Shown here in pieces: positions 7,741-8,245 of a stretch of 8,245 nt of DNA. The notes under the pieces were generated by a model that was not told where the DNA came from, ran no database searches, and worked only from the letters and a program-made list of their open reading frames with translations. The stretch's first letter is position 1. Each line of letters begins with the position of its first letter. Position numbers and translations under genes: made by a program. The stretch is from assembly GCA_031279875.1 (NCBI GenBank), contig JAITHS010000115.1, forward strand, positions 1 through 8,245, read 5' to 3'. Origin of the DNA: Tannerella sp. GTDB lineage: Bacteria > Bacteroidota > Bacteroidia > Bacteroidales > Tannerellaceae.

Positions 7741-7850
7741 GGGCTTTCTGCGTTCTCCAAACCGCTTGCAGGGTTTAAAACCACTGCACGGGTTTGGGCT
7801 GTCTGCGTTCTCCAAACCACTTGCAGGGATTGAAACCACTGCAAGGGTTT
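7741..7850 (+). repeat. 55-base tandem duplication carrying quasi-palindrome copies 2 and 3
   Basis: Bases 7741-7795 and 7796-7850 align without gaps at 50 of 55 positions. Each unit starts GGGCT(T/G)TCTGCGTTCTCC and contains one quasi-palindrome. The second unit forms the inner part of the right inverted repeat. Confidence 0.85.
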
Positions 7851-7878
7851 GGGGTACCGTCATCTCAACTCTCAACTC
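7811..7878 (+). repeat. Right inverted repeat, with quasi-palindrome copy 3
   Basis: This is the inverted partner of 7553-7620. Its quasi-palindrome (7812-7852) keeps the outer arms CCAAACC and GGTTTGG intact, as well as CTTGCAG and CTGCAAG with the symmetric bulged A residues. Near the loop, GGGATTGAAACC replaces GGGTTTAAAACC. It ends five bases before the stop codon of the neighbouring secreted-protein gene. Confidence 0.8.
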
Positions 7879-7882
7879 CCCT

Positions 7883-8245
7883 CTACCGCACAACGACTTT
7901 CTGCGTTTTCCCGCCGACAGCGACGATATATATGCCGCGAGGCAATATGGTGGAGATTGTTTCGCCACGTAGAGCCGTTGCATGAAACGTCTCTATACCG
8001 GTTACATTATATATACGTATCGTGCCGGACTGCGCGGGTGTGATGTAAACACGTCCGTTGTGCGACCGGATGCGGTCGGACGAAGCGACGGCGTCGTTGG
8101 ATACGTCGGGATAAGCAACCGTAATTGATAAAGGCTGGCGGATTTGGCGGACGGTGAAGGTGTAAGAGCCGTTGGCGTTAGATGTGCCGGTGAGCGTCTT
8201 TTGGATGTCGTCGTAGTGGTTGGTTTTCACCACAGGGAGGGCGGT
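7883..8245 (-). CDS. C-terminal end of a secreted protein with a T9SS sorting domain (5' partial)
   Basis: The frame is open to the right edge, so only the last 120 residues are seen; the GTG at 8233 is internal. The final 65 or so residues match a type A sorting domain of the type IX secretion system: NGRVYITPAQSGTIRIYNVTG, then LPRGIYIVAVGGKTQKVVVR at the very end, with the usual GxY-hydrophobic strand and a basic C-terminal strand. Such domains direct proteins across the outer membrane by the Por machinery and are normally cleaved off for surface attachment or release. Before it, SYTFTVRQI..PLSITV looks like the last strands of a beta-sandwich repeat common in large Bacteroidota surface proteins. 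What the passenger domain does cannot be seen. The stop codon (TAG at 7885-7883) lies only four bases from the right inverted repeat. Confidence 0.88.
   Translation of the reverse strand, partial: TALPVVKTNHYDDIQKTLTGTSNANGSYTFTVRQIRQPLSITVAYPDVSNDAVASSDRIRSHNGRVYITPAQSGTIRIYNVTGIETFHATALRGETISTILPRGIYIVAVGGKTQKVVVR

Larger units (their letters stand above)
7553..7878. mobile_element. Candidate non-autonomous element bounded by 68-base inverted repeats
   Basis: The outer 68 bases at each end are inverted copies of each other (64/68 identical) and enclose a 190-base core with no gene. The first 26 bases in from each end are perfect and include a GGTACC site. I see no transposase, and no convincing target-site duplication at the outer edges (CGAGAT... 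left, CCCCTCT... right). It could be a MITE-like element or a nested accumulation of REP-like palindromes; the sequence alone does not decide. Confidence 0.45.
7435..7882. other. Gene-free, repeat-packed intergenic region
   Basis: I see no credible gene in these 448 bases. The short open frames on both strands translate the repeats (for example GLKPLHGF and ASGLENA strings) and have no family resemblance. From left to right it holds the hicA promoter, an AT-rich stretch, hairpin repeat copy 1, GAGTTGA heptamers, the left inverted repeat, hairpin copy 2, another hairpin, a 55-base tandem duplication and the right inverted repeat. Confidence 0.8.

Noticed and set aside
7581..7852. CRISPR-like array of three repeats
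   Set aside because: One copy is inverted relative to the other two, the two adjacent copies are only about 12 bases apart, and no cas gene is present.
7635..7983. Small open frames across the repeat region on both strands
   Set aside because: Their translations are repeat-derived, they overlap each other or the T9SS gene, and none shows a family motif or start signal.

Overview
The window looks like a chromosomal segment of a Bacteroidota bacterium, most likely order Bacteroidales. Four things point there. One is a type IX secretion (T9SS) C-terminal sorting domain. Another is a DUF5106-like thioredoxin lipoprotein. Two intergenic sites match the Bacteroidota promoter pattern (TAnnTTTG, with a TTTG-like box about 20 bases upstream). 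The genes also lack clear Shine-Dalgarno sequences. I cannot name the genus.

Left part (1-6871, all + strand). The window opens inside a siroheme-type nitrite/sulfite reductase with a helical middle region and a TusA-like C-terminal domain. A recognisable promoter follows, then mdh (malate dehydrogenase), a LysE/RhtB-type exporter, a thioredoxin-fold lipoprotein and uvrA. The last three genes are spaced 32, 12 and 1 bases from their predecessors, so mdh-lysE-lipoprotein-uvrA is probably one transcript. Their functions (TCA cycle, export, envelope redox, excision repair) do not form one pathway.

Middle (6857-7473, - strand). A HicA-HicB type toxin-antitoxin pair lies convergent to uvrA, with a good promoter immediately before hicA. 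The pair looks damaged. HicA seems to lack its C-terminal helix. HicB similarity continues upstream of its only usable start, as far as an in-frame stop. A short deletion that joined the two genes would explain both.

Right part (7435-7882). About 450 bases without a gene are packed with structured repeats. There is a 68-base inverted repeat (64/68 identical) around a 190-base core, three copies of a long quasi-palindrome, a 55-base tandem duplication, two copies of a second hairpin and heptamer GAGTTGA tracts. A degenerate piece of the same repeat lies at the uvrA/hicB junction and supplies the end of both reading frames. The composite resembles a non-autonomous (MITE/REP-like) element. It is the least conventional part of the window.

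Right edge (7883-8245, - strand). This is the 3' end of a large secreted protein gene ending in a T9SS sorting domain.
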